A DNA stretch of 7,814 nt from Synechococcales cyanobacterium 340R_concoct_173_sub (GCA_025354065.1 JANXNM010000421.1:1-7814); one strand, 5' to 3'. Shown: positions 1 through 6,080, counted from the first letter of the stretch. The notes: generated from the letters alone by a model not told the origin. Made by a program: numbers and translations.

Positions 1-137
1 GCTAGACTTGTGACCCGATCGAAGGCGACTTCAGCCGGGGTATCGAGAATGCCATAGCGATGCAATGCCGCCAAGCGTTCTGCTTCATTGGCTGGAAATA
101 AAGAGGTCGGTAAGTTTGGAGCTAATACGTCAGTCAT
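1..137 (-). CDS. GAF-domain sensor/signalling protein, N-terminal fragment
   Basis: This is the first 45 codons of a gene that runs off the left edge. The ATG is at 137-135 and the frame stays open to base 1. Residues 17-33 read [17 protein letters not shown] and are followed by a short stretch ending FDRVTSL. This 'RLAAL-x-YGILDTP-x-x-x-FDR-T-LA' signature marks the start of the GAF domain in many bacterial sensor histidine kinases, diguanylate cyclases and related phytochrome-like proteins. The output domain lies outside the window, so the biochemical role cannot be stated. I see no clear Shine-Dalgarno sequence before the ATG, which is common in cyanobacteria. The gene is separated by 620 bases from the operon upstream of it and probably has its own promoter. 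The family call is good; the type of sensor is unknown. Confidence 0.8.
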   Translation of the reverse strand, partial: MTDVLAPNLPTSLFPANEAERLAALHRYGILDTPAEVAFDRVTSL

Positions 138-244
138 ATAAGTTAAGTCGCTTACAGCACTAGCTTAAATATTGTGGTGAAGAGCTAATCAACGATCGAT
201 GTGACGCTCGATAAGACCATTCCTCAGAACGAATATACTGGAAG

Positions 245-271
245 CTCCCCCTGCTCTCAATTCTAGGGGAG
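245..271. repeat. Hairpin, CTCCCC/GGGGAG stem
   Basis: CTCCCC (245-250) pairs with GGGGAG (266-271) across a 15-nt loop. It is the first of two adjacent related GC-rich units, the other being centred near 303. It lies in the presumed leader of the GAF gene on the minus strand. No T-run follows, so it is not a clear terminator. Confidence 0.4.
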
Positions 272-284
272 TAAGAAATTCAGA

Positions 285-322
285 AGCCCCCGGAATTGCG
301 GGTTGAGGGCCTCCGGTCGGCT
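285..322. repeat. Two-part GC-rich hairpin in the gene-free region
   Basis: AGCC (285-288) pairs with GGCT (319-322). After a small internal loop, CCGGA (290-294) pairs with TCCGG (312-316), enclosing a 17-nt loop. On the minus strand the stem is followed by a mildly U-rich stretch (CTTCTGAATTTCTT). It could be a terminator, or a structured leader before the GAF gene. It lies about 435 nt beyond the operon stop, so it is far for an operon terminator. Confidence 0.4.
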
Positions 323-553
323 CATTCTAGGGAATCGCCTAGGCCATAGTTACAATTTGCTGACCAGAAATGATCGTGATAGTTCAAATTATCCTTTACA
401 CAACTTGAGATAATCAGGATACCGCAACTCAGAGAAACCATCTAACTCACTCAGCAAGGGTTTAAAGATTGATACTGCGTTTTAATTAAATTCTTAAATC
501 TCGGAAGATACTAACATATCCAATCGTATCTAAACGTTTTTTCGCTAAATTTT

Positions 554-582
554 GATCTCAATCTCGGATTATGAGAGAGATC
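554..582. repeat. Inverted repeat GATCTC(aa)TCTC / GAGAGAGATC
   Basis: GATCTC (554-559) pairs with GAGATC (577-582), and TCTC (562-565) pairs with GAGA (573-576). A two-base bulge sits between the two segments and the loop is 7 nt. It lies about 175 nt past the operon stop in AT-rich DNA. No T-run follows on the minus strand, so intrinsic termination is doubtful. It could be an RNA 3'-end stem or a protein-binding site. Confidence 0.4.
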
Positions 583-757
583 CTAAATTATACATTAATT
601 AAATTTTCCATATCTAAGAAACATTTTGAGTTGTTTGTTCGTCACCAATGCTCATTTTTCAGTAGCCACCTTTGTCCGTCACTCGTAACCCTGCACAAAA
701 TAACTCCGCACAAAAAATGATGTGATTGACGGGCTAGCTTCCGATCTCGTATCTCAA

Positions 758-1342
758 TTATTTCCGTTGAAACAAATCTAGCCGATACTGAGCATTGTTT
801 ATACTCTTTAAATGCTGAAGCTGCGCTGGGCTAAAATTTAAAAATGATTCATGCACCTCATCGCCCGTTAAAGGATAATCAGGCGATCGGGGCAACCAAT
901 GCACTAGTAGCAAGTGACCACCGATTTCTAATAGTTGGAGTATGCGCTGCTGTGCTATTTTCAAATCTTCCCGGCTCCAGTAATACCCCACTTCCGAGAC
1001 TAAAATCAGCTCAAACAATTCGTCTGGAAACTGTTTCGGAAAACTCATAATCTCGAAGCGAACCTGTGCTAACGGTTGACATCTTTGAATTGCTGCATTT
1101 TGTGCTAATTCAGACACATCGATCGACAATAGTGAATCGCAGTAAGGGGCTAGCTTTTGGGTTAGAACGCCGATCGACCCACCAATTTCTAGGGCAGAAC
1201 GGTAATGGGCATTGGGTAACGCTGCGATCGTGGTGCTGTATTTCTCAGCCTCATAGTCACTGGTGGCAAATTTCCAGGGATCAATATCCGTTTGATACAG
1301 CGCATCAAAATAGCTGGCGGGTAGAGATTGCGAGGGTTGCAT
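758..1342 (-). CDS. NodS-like SAM-dependent methyltransferase
   Basis: This is a 194-residue class I methyltransferase of the nodulation-protein-S type. The N-terminus carries the family block YFDALYQTDIDPWKFATSDYE (residues 11-31). The SAM-binding motif I is EIGGSIGVLT (52-61). SEVGYYW (116-122) and VHWLPRSPDYPLTGDEVH (147-164) match the post-motif blocks of NodS relatives. Rhizobial NodS N-methylates the free amino group left on a deacetylated chitooligosaccharide. Here the gene directly follows a PIG-L deacetylase, which would supply such an amine, so N-methylation of an amino sugar is a reasonable inference; the substrate is not known. I chose the ATG at 1342 because GGAG lies 10 nt upstream and it starts 4 nt after the PIG-L stop. 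A TTG at 1363 would add seven residues (MKWSNKL) and overlap that gene. It is the last gene of the operon. Confidence 0.85.
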   Translation of the reverse strand: MQPSQSLPASYFDALYQTDIDPWKFATSDYEAEKYSTTIAALPNAHYRSALEIGGSIGVLTQKLAPYCDSLLSIDVSELAQNAAIQRCQPLAQVRFEIMSFPKQFPDELFELILVSEVGYYWSREDLKIAQQRILQLLEIGGHLLLVHWLPRSPDYPLTGDEVHESFLNFSPAQLQHLKSINNAQYRLDLFQRK

Positions 1343-1346
1343 TAAT

Positions 1347-2090
1347 TTATTGCTCCATTTCAAAGTAAATTTCCGAAGGTTGACAAAGTTTATTTAACAT
1401 TTCTGAAGTTAAGCGAAAGCCGCCAGGATCGTCATCAATTAAATCAGAAGTCTGAGAACGATAGAATGCGATCGATTGCTGTTTGAGATCAACTACTTCA
1501 GAAATATCTAAACACCAAGTCTTAATGCCACTTAAGGTATGGTTCTGCCGCTGAGTTGGATCCCAGTCCCAAATAGGATACTCCAGCCATCGAGGAGAAC
1601 GTCCCGATCGTTGAAGCGCGGTCTGAAGAATTTCCCAGGTCGCTCGGTGATCAGGGTGGGGATCATATCGATAGGGCACAAAAATGATTTTTGGATTTAC
1701 ACTTATCAAATACTTTTGGCATTCATTCACTGATGTCTCAAAGTCTATTGATCTAGCAGTTGGGATTGCACCATCTGGCATTTGCATAAATTTAATACAA
1801 GACTGATCAACATTCAAGTGGGCCATAGCAGCAAGGGTTTCTGATTCGCGTAATTTCTTTAAACGTGGTTCAGGGTAATGGATTGAATTGGGATGAGATT
1901 TTGTACCATCACTCATCACTAAAATTTGGACTTGATACTGGTGCGATCGTAACAATGCAATTGCGCCACCACAGCCTAAACATTCATCATCAGGATGCGG
2001 TGCAACTATTAAAGCGGGTTCAACCGAAATATCGGCGATCGATAGCGAGGGTAAGAACTGAGGACAGGCGAAAGGATTGCTATTCATCAT
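1347..2090 (-). CDS. PIG-L (LmbE-like) family zinc-dependent de-N-acetylase
   Basis: This 247-residue protein has the two hallmark motifs of the family that includes MshB and PIG-L: PHPDDE at residues 31-36 and HPDHR at 145-149. By family knowledge, the His and last Asp of HPDD together with the second His of HPDH bind zinc, and the first Asp is the catalytic base. All are present, so the enzyme should be active. Family members remove acetyl groups from N-acetylglucosamine-containing glycans, lipids or small molecules. There is no signal peptide, so it probably acts in the cytoplasm. The frame opens as far back as 2171, but the start ATGATG at 2090/2087 is preferred. It precedes the conserved domain by a normal distance and overlaps the stop codon of the upstream flavoprotein gene by 8-11 bases, suggesting translational coupling. 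The downstream methyltransferase begins 4 nt after the stop. The substrate is probably an amino-sugar conjugate made by the operon's glycosyltransferase (inference). Confidence 0.88.
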   Translation of the reverse strand: MMNSNPFACPQFLPSLSIADISVEPALIVAPHPDDECLGCGGAIALLRSHQYQVQILVMSDGTKSHPNSIHYPEPRLKKLRESETLAAMAHLNVDQSCIKFMQMPDGAIPTARSIDFETSVNECQKYLISVNPKIIFVPYRYDPHPDHRATWEILQTALQRSGRSPRWLEYPIWDWDPTQRQNHTLSGIKTWCLDISEVVDLKQQSIAFYRSQTSDLIDDDPGGFRLTSEMLNKLCQPSEIYFEMEQ

Positions 2091-3354
2091 GATCGCGTTT
2101 ATCCCAATTGATGAATCGTTCAGGAGGCTGCGAAAATGCGTACTTTCCAACCGATTGAAGGGATGCATCAAATCCAGGCTGACGTAGATAAAGGCTCAAA
2201 TCTCGAATGATCCGTTCCATAGGATAAGGCGGCAGTAAACCCCGCGTTCCGACCGATCGCTGACAGAGTTGAATCACATCCATACAAATTTCTTCAATTG
2301 CAGTGCGGGCCATATTGATATAAGTGACTAAACGATCGCAATCGGGATTGATTTGGTTACAATCTCCCCCAAACGTCGGCGCGTAGGTAGCGATTCGGTC
2401 CGATGCGCCCTTAAGCCAAAGATTACCGCTTTCAATTGCGATCGCCATTTGTCCTAATCTATTCTCCTGATAGGGATCATTAGTGCGGCCTAGACTATGA
2501 AGATAGCGACGGGTTGCATCAAACAATGCCTCTGCGCCCCCCAACTGAACAGCCACAAAGCGAATTGAACCCACCGTTAACCAAGGCTGACGATTGTAGT
2601 CTCCGGGTGCCGCAATGATTGATTTTTTACTCAAATCTACATTACTAAAATCAACTTTACAGCTAGCAGTAGCCCTCATTCCTGAAGCTTTCCACCAGTT
2701 TGGATCACTAACAGTACTGACTTGTTCCATGGGGACAATGCACATTTGCCAACTGCCATCAGGCAAAACCCCATTCACAAAGGGTCGCTCTACAAAACCT
2801 GAACCTGAACAAAATGTTTTGCTGCCCTGAAGTTGATAGCGATCGGTATCTAGAGGAATCACTTTAACGCCATCATTAGCTTCTGCGTTCCAAACTCCAA
2901 AAATTTTGTGACGATCGCGCGCATCTTGGGCAAACCATTCAATTTGTTCTCTTGTAGCAAAGGTTTGAATCAACTGTAACGCATTGACATGACCTTCAAA
3001 AATTCGTCCTACAACTAGATTGCCCCAACCAATTCGTTTGAGCATTAGTAAAAGTTCATGGGTAAAACTTGCATCAATGCCTAAACCTAGTCCCCCTAAA
3101 TCAGGCATGAGGGGAATCGCTAGTAATCCTGTCTCAGCAATCCGCTTAAATTCCTGAATCGGAAAAGCACCCTCGCGATCGATCTCAGCTGCATTAACTG
3201 CACAATAATCTGCGATCGCATCGACACATGCAAATGCTTTAACTAAAGAGGAACAGCCAGAAACATTCATTTTTTTGGGCTGAGGGGTGACTCGGTAAGA
3301 TAGGTTGGATTTATTTGTAGATTTTATATTACAATTCTCTGCTAAAAACGTCAT
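2080..3354 (-). CDS. Acyl-CoA-dehydrogenase-fold flavoprotein (atypical)
   Basis: This 424-residue protein follows the acyl-CoA dehydrogenase plan. An N-terminal helical domain includes GLLAIPLMPDLGGLGLG (residues 76-92). The middle beta domain has GVWNAE (153-158), GSKTFCSG (177-184) and GMRATASCKVDFSNVDL (225-241). A C-terminal helical domain carries YPMERIIRDLSLYL (377-390). Canonical enzymes continue from the RD helix into 'YEGT', where a glutamate abstracts the alpha proton. Here that stretch reads RQPGFDAS (391-398), with no glutamate, so ordinary acyl-CoA dehydrogenation is doubtful. Relatives of this fold include flavin N-oxygenases acting on amino sugars (KijD3, ORF36). The start at 3354 has GGGGA 9 nt upstream and lies 6 nt after the glycosyltransferase stop. 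The poorly conserved first ~30 residues leave M29 as a less likely start. The 3' end overlaps the PIG-L start. The fold is well supported; the reaction is unknown. Confidence 0.82.
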   Translation of the reverse strand: MTFLAENCNIKSTNKSNLSYRVTPQPKKMNVSGCSSLVKAFACVDAIADYCAVNAAEIDREGAFPIQEFKRIAETGLLAIPLMPDLGGLGLGIDASFTHELLLMLKRIGWGNLVVGRIFEGHVNALQLIQTFATREQIEWFAQDARDRHKIFGVWNAEANDGVKVIPLDTDRYQLQGSKTFCSGSGFVERPFVNGVLPDGSWQMCIVPMEQVSTVSDPNWWKASGMRATASCKVDFSNVDLSKKSIIAAPGDYNRQPWLTVGSIRFVAVQLGGAEALFDATRRYLHSLGRTNDPYQENRLGQMAIAIESGNLWLKGASDRIATYAPTFGGDCNQINPDCDRLVTYINMARTAIEEICMDVIQLCQRSVGTRGLLPPYPMERIIRDLSLYLRQPGFDASLQSVGKYAFSQPPERFINWDKRDHDE

Positions 3355-3360
3355 AGTTAA

Positions 3361-4743
3361 TTATCCCCAGATTTCGATTATATTGTGAATATCACTATTT
3401 TGTGAGTATAAAGAATCCATATCTTTAAACTCAGCTAATGAGGGCTGCGATCGTAGGGATTGCAATCGGGTATTAAGATCAAGAATCGCCAGTTTCAGAT
3501 CTACCAACGGCCATTTTTTTTGCCATACTCCAAATTCCTGCTTATCTCTAATAGTCTCAAACAGTAAGTCAAAAGTCTGAGGTCGCTTTAGCTCTAGCCA
3601 TAACCATTGTTCATCAATGCCTAGACTGTTTGCATAGAGAGCTACATCTTTAATTAGGGGCTGATATCCATTGAGAATACTCTGCCATAGGGTACGCAGT
3701 TGCTGTCGAGTTTGAAGTCGCATTTCAATTGCAGAAGCGGATTCTACTAAAAATACTTCTTGAGACCCGATCGATTCCCATTGATTAAGCTGTGCAGCGA
3801 AACCACCCTCTGTTCGGACGGTCTGCCGAGCCGAGGTCGTCACCTGTACCAGTGGGCTATGGCGAAACCGAGCACCGACCCTAAGTAACTCTCGATAAAA
3901 TGCTACATCTTCTGGAGTCCGAACATTTGGCATTCCCCCAGCTTGATAATACATTTGGGCCGTAACCGCTAAACTTGCACCATAGTGTTGAGCATGACGA
4001 GGCCAGCAATCATTTGGATTAGGATCTAAATAGGATTCTAGTTCAGCAATTAATTGATGATAACGATCGCCCAATAGGTAGCGCATTCTTACCTTAGGAT
4101 CTAAGGCTTTACAGCTTGTGGTGTCTGCTATAATTCTTCCTCCTACTGCATCAGCACCCTGTGAGATTTCCAAAAGCGTTGCGGCAATCCAATTGCGTGA
4201 AACAATCGAATCACTGTCTGTCGAAGCAATGACACCTCGCTTTTCCCTTAAGCCATCCAATCTTAAGCTTAAGCCCTCTAAGCGATAGTAGGCTTCATCC
4301 ATTAATATTTGTCTCACGCGACCAATGTAAGCTTCAGAAGGAGGAAGCAATTTCTCAACAATATGCAGTTTTAGGCTTGGGTGCTGGTCTGAAAATCGCT
4401 GGGCGATCGCAACCGAATCATCTGTACAGTTGTTTGCCAGTAATATAATCTCATATCGATTTGAATCTAGCGACTGTCCTTGCAAATCAACTTGATTTGC
4501 TAAACTCAACAAACATTTTTCTAGCAATTGAGATTCATTGCGGACAGGAACAATCACGCATATCTCACATTCAGGCAATGGTGGAACCTGTACTAGAGGG
4601 CGATGAAGTTCTATTTTCGCTGGAGCATTATTGACTGTAATGTCATTGTGAGATTGATCACATATGATGGAAAAATTTTTGATTCTTAAGTGCTCATCGT
4701 CGCGTAGAAGATTTACGGATTTTAACTGGCGATGTGAGGTCAT
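3361..4743 (-). CDS. Family 2 (GT-A) glycosyltransferase
   Basis: This 460-residue protein has a GT2 catalytic domain spanning about residues 58-310. The opening strand and loop is CVIVPVRNES (62-71). LLANNCTDDS (101-110) is the second nucleotide-binding block, and STDSDS (174-179) supplies the metal-binding DxD-type motif. RTPEDVAFYREL (275-286) carries the acidic pair expected to contain the catalytic base. No membrane span is visible, so unlike NodC, chitin synthases or cellulose synthases it looks soluble and is more likely to add a single sugar. The first ~57 residues are not recognisable, and a helical C-terminal tail of about 150 residues (311-460) is also unassigned. The start ATG at 4743 lacks an evident Shine-Dalgarno sequence. 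It is the first gene of the four-gene operon, with a TATAAT box about 55 nt upstream. The sugar donor and acceptor are unknown. Confidence 0.85.
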   Translation of the reverse strand: MTSHRQLKSVNLLRDDEHLRIKNFSIICDQSHNDITVNNAPAKIELHRPLVQVPPLPECEICVIVPVRNESQLLEKCLLSLANQVDLQGQSLDSNRYEIILLANNCTDDSVAIAQRFSDQHPSLKLHIVEKLLPPSEAYIGRVRQILMDEAYYRLEGLSLRLDGLREKRGVIASTDSDSIVSRNWIAATLLEISQGADAVGGRIIADTTSCKALDPKVRMRYLLGDRYHQLIAELESYLDPNPNDCWPRHAQHYGASLAVTAQMYYQAGGMPNVRTPEDVAFYRELLRVGARFRHSPLVQVTTSARQTVRTEGGFAAQLNQWESIGSQEVFLVESASAIEMRLQTRQQLRTLWQSILNGYQPLIKDVALYANSLGIDEQWLWLELKRPQTFDLLFETIRDKQEFGVWQKKWPLVDLKLAILDLNTRLQSLRSQPSLAEFKDMDSLYSQNSDIHNIIEIWG

Positions 4744-4798
4744 AGGTCAGGATTTCGGTGACGGATGATTTTGAGCTAGTAAAATTACCTTATTAAAT

Positions 4799-4804
4799 AT
4801 TATA
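4799..4804 (-). promoter_or_regulatory. Candidate -10 box for the glycosyltransferase operon
   Basis: A perfect TATAAT on the minus strand sits about 55 nt upstream of the glycosyltransferase start, inside a very AT-rich block (4786-4820). A second near-match, CATAAT, lies just upstream at 4806-4811. Neither has a good -35 hexamer at 16-18 nt, so this could be an activator-dependent promoter or a chance match in AT-rich DNA. Confidence 0.35.
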
Positions 4805-4873
4805 TATTATGCGTATTTTAGATAGCTACAGAACTGATTTAGGCGATCGGACAATTCTTATGATTGATTTAGA

Positions 4874-4908
4874 GTTACTGGAGTGTTAAACATACAATAT
4901 CCAGTAAC
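4874..4908 (-). terminator. 9-bp perfect stem behind the small exported-protein gene
   Basis: GTTACTGGA (4874-4882) is a perfect inverted copy of TCCAGTAAC (4900-4908), with a 17-nt loop. On the minus strand it starts 20 nt after the stop codon of the gene at 4929-5309, where an mRNA 3' end is expected. It lies upstream of the candidate operon promoter. There is no T-run after the stem, so it may be a 3'-stabilising stem or a factor-assisted terminator rather than a classical intrinsic one. Confidence 0.5.
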
Positions 4909-4928
4909 CCAACGTCGGCTTATGGAAC

Positions 4929-5309
4929 CTAACGGCTTTTAGTACTGTTGCGTAATTCAGCACTACTTCTTTCAGCTACGTCTCCATACATTGAACCAAA
5001 TTCCTTGACTGCATCTGCCGACTGCTCGCCAATTTTCTTCATTGCTTCGCCAGTACGACCCTTTACTTCTTCAGCCTGCTCCTCCCACTCACCAGTTGTT
5101 TTAGGTCTTTCAGAGTTTCCCTTTTGGACTAGCTGACCTACTCGATCGACCGAATTCTGAGTAGATAAATCTGGGTTAGATAGAGATGGACTTCCATGGG
5201 TTGCTAAGACCATCAAACATACAAAAGCGATCGGTAAGAATTGCTTTACCTGAAACTTGTTGATGAAATAACCAATCTTTGAAATTGTCTTAGAAATCAA
5301 ACTGATCAT
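4929..5309 (-). CDS. Small exported/membrane-anchored protein with LEA-like 11-residue repeats
   Basis: The protein has 126 residues. A basic N-terminus (K7, K11, K18, K22) precedes a hydrophobic stretch at about 24-37 (FLPIAFVCLMVLAT), fitting a signal peptide or N-terminal anchor. The rest is hydrophilic and rich in E, K, S, A and G. Residues 82-114 fall into three 11-residue units (VKGRTGEAMKK, IGEQSADAVKE, FGSMYGDVAER). A hydrophobic residue comes first, an acidic residue is seventh and charge ends each unit. This period is typical of group-3 LEA-type stress proteins; CsbD-like and cyanobacterial low-temperature-induced small proteins are similar in look. A role in envelope or periplasm stress protection is inferred. 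The start is well supported: GAGAGG lies 5 nt before the ATG. An inverted repeat sits about 50-75 nt upstream. It appears to be monocistronic. I cannot assign a named family with certainty. Confidence 0.65.
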   Translation of the reverse strand: MISLISKTISKIGYFINKFQVKQFLPIAFVCLMVLATHGSPSLSNPDLSTQNSVDRVGQLVQKGNSERPKTTGEWEEQAEEVKGRTGEAMKKIGEQSADAVKEFGSMYGDVAERSSAELRNSTKSR

Positions 5310-5358
5310 AGTAGCCTCTCTTAAATATTGATTGATATGTTTTGACTTTTAAAGCCAT

Positions 5359-5383
5359 ATTATCGAGTTGGACTTTCGATAAT
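5359..5383 (-). promoter_or_regulatory. 8-bp palindromic arms overlapping a candidate -10 box
   Basis: ATTATCGA (5359-5366) and TCGATAAT (5376-5383) form a perfect 8-bp inverted repeat around a 9-nt centre, about 50-75 nt upstream of the small exported-protein gene. On the minus strand the gene-proximal arm contains GATAAT, a 5-of-6 match to a -10 box, so the repeat would cover the promoter spacer. It could be a repressor operator or, if transcription starts further upstream, a leader hairpin. The -35 region is poor. Confidence 0.4.
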
Positions 5384-5535
5384 TTGAGTTACAAAAACAA
5401 TATCTTAAAAATACTATAAACTTCTCTCTCAAAAGTAGATTTAAACTCTAGCCCGTAGAATCATAATGACGATTTTTGAGTAGAATCAAATGTCGAATCA
5501 ATCTCTGGCAATCTATAATTCTATCAATCTAGGGT

Positions 5536-6015
5536 TCAAACCAAATCTTCTCGGATAACCTTCACCCAGCGACGCGGTAATAGCGAGGCTTGCTGCTCTA
5601 AGTTATCTGGGCGCATATACCACCCAGCCCAAGCAATTAGTACCGCTTGTAAGGGCAGCCGACCCCATCGCAGGACCGATGAATCGGGGATTCCAGGCAG
5701 ATCGATATTATTTACTGCCATGTTAATGTTAGCCGGAAATACAGCAATAAAGAGCAGAATTAAACCCCAGGCCGCTGCTTGACTCACAGGAGGGAGTAAC
5801 AGCCCAATCCCGCCTACAATCTCACAGATTCCGCTGATATAGACCAACGCTAAAGGGTGAGATAAGCTAGAGGGCACGATTTTGACAAAGGGGTCAGGAA
5901 TGACAAAGTGCAATGTCCCGGCCAAAATTATAAATACCGCTAACAAAACGCGGAGCATTTCTTTACGTGAACTGTTCTCTATCATCTTGTGAGTCTGATT
6001 TTGGTCAATTATCAT
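5536..6015 (-). CDS. DoxX-family integral membrane protein
   Basis: This 159-residue protein has four hydrophobic segments, at about 21-39, 54-75, 80-96 and 119-134. It closely follows the DoxX-like pattern: LAGTLHFVIPDPFVKIVP (31-48), YISGICEIVGGIGLLLPP (59-76), AAWGLILLFIAVFPANINMA (81-100) and LRWGRLPLQAVLIAWAGWY (115-133). Family members are small membrane proteins, some linked to quinone or thiol redox chemistry, but this subgroup has no settled function. The start could be M1 (6015), M11 (5985) or M20 (5958). None has a strong Shine-Dalgarno site, and the conserved region begins after M20. A candidate promoter lies at 6053-6080. The flanking gaps (226 nt after, 263 nt before) suggest that it is transcribed alone. 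Confidence 0.85.
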   Translation of the reverse strand: MIIDQNQTHKMIENSSRKEMLRVLLAVFIILAGTLHFVIPDPFVKIVPSSLSHPLALVYISGICEIVGGIGLLLPPVSQAAAWGLILLFIAVFPANINMAVNNIDLPGIPDSSVLRWGRLPLQAVLIAWAGWYMRPDNLEQQASLLPRRWVKVIREDLV

Positions 6016-6052
6016 AATAGTAGCTATTCAGGTTGAAGGGTGATGTATACGA

Positions 6053-6080
6053 ATTACAATTTGCAGTATAATTCCGTCAA
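6053..6080 (-). promoter_or_regulatory. Candidate sigma-70-type promoter of the DoxX gene
   Basis: On the minus strand TTGACG (6080-6075) and TGTAAT (6058-6053) are separated by 16 nt, each a 5-of-6 match to consensus. This sits about 40 nt before the start codon at 6015. A competing pair is TTGTTA with TATACT, with an 18-nt spacer, slightly upstream. This is the best-looking promoter in the window. Confidence 0.5.

Larger units (their letters stand above)
138..757. other. 620-base gene-free region between the operon end and the GAF gene
   Basis: No reading frame longer than about a dozen codons with plausible coding character was found on either strand. The stretch from about 470 to 620 is very AT-rich and contains TTAATTAAATT twice (near 482 and 595). 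Other contents are a GC-rich pair of related hairpin units at 238-334, an inverted repeat at 554-582, a direct repeat GCACAAAA (693-700 and 708-715), and a weak 9-bp imperfect stem (676-684 with 724-732). The last lies about 25 nt beyond the methyltransferase stop and has no T-run. No canonical intrinsic terminator is seen for the operon. The region should hold the promoter of the GAF gene, but I cannot place a convincing -35/-10 pair. Confidence 0.7.

Noticed and set aside
844..1368. Plus-strand frames opposite the methyltransferase (68 and 100 codons)
   Set aside because: They lie entirely antisense to a well-supported methyltransferase gene and its boundary and show no recognisable domain.
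2091..2171. Longer PIG-L protein starting at 2171 (MMHPFNRLES...)
   Set aside because: It would overlap the flavoprotein gene by over 90 bases, and the extra residues are not family-like; the ATGATG at the stop overlap is the natural start.
1539..2830. Plus-strand frames of 64, 75 and 71 codons opposite the PIG-L and flavoprotein genes
   Set aside because: They are antisense to genes with clear catalytic motifs and have no protein-like features.
758..4743. Beta-oxidation or fatty-acid degradation operon
   Set aside because: The single acyl-CoA-dehydrogenase-like gene has no thiolase, enoyl hydratase or CoA ligase nearby, lacks the usual glutamate and sits among sugar-modifying enzymes.
4948..5136. 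Plus-strand 62-codon frame opposite the exported-protein gene
   Set aside because: It is a mirror of the low-complexity sequence on the other strand, and the minus-strand gene has a good ribosome site.
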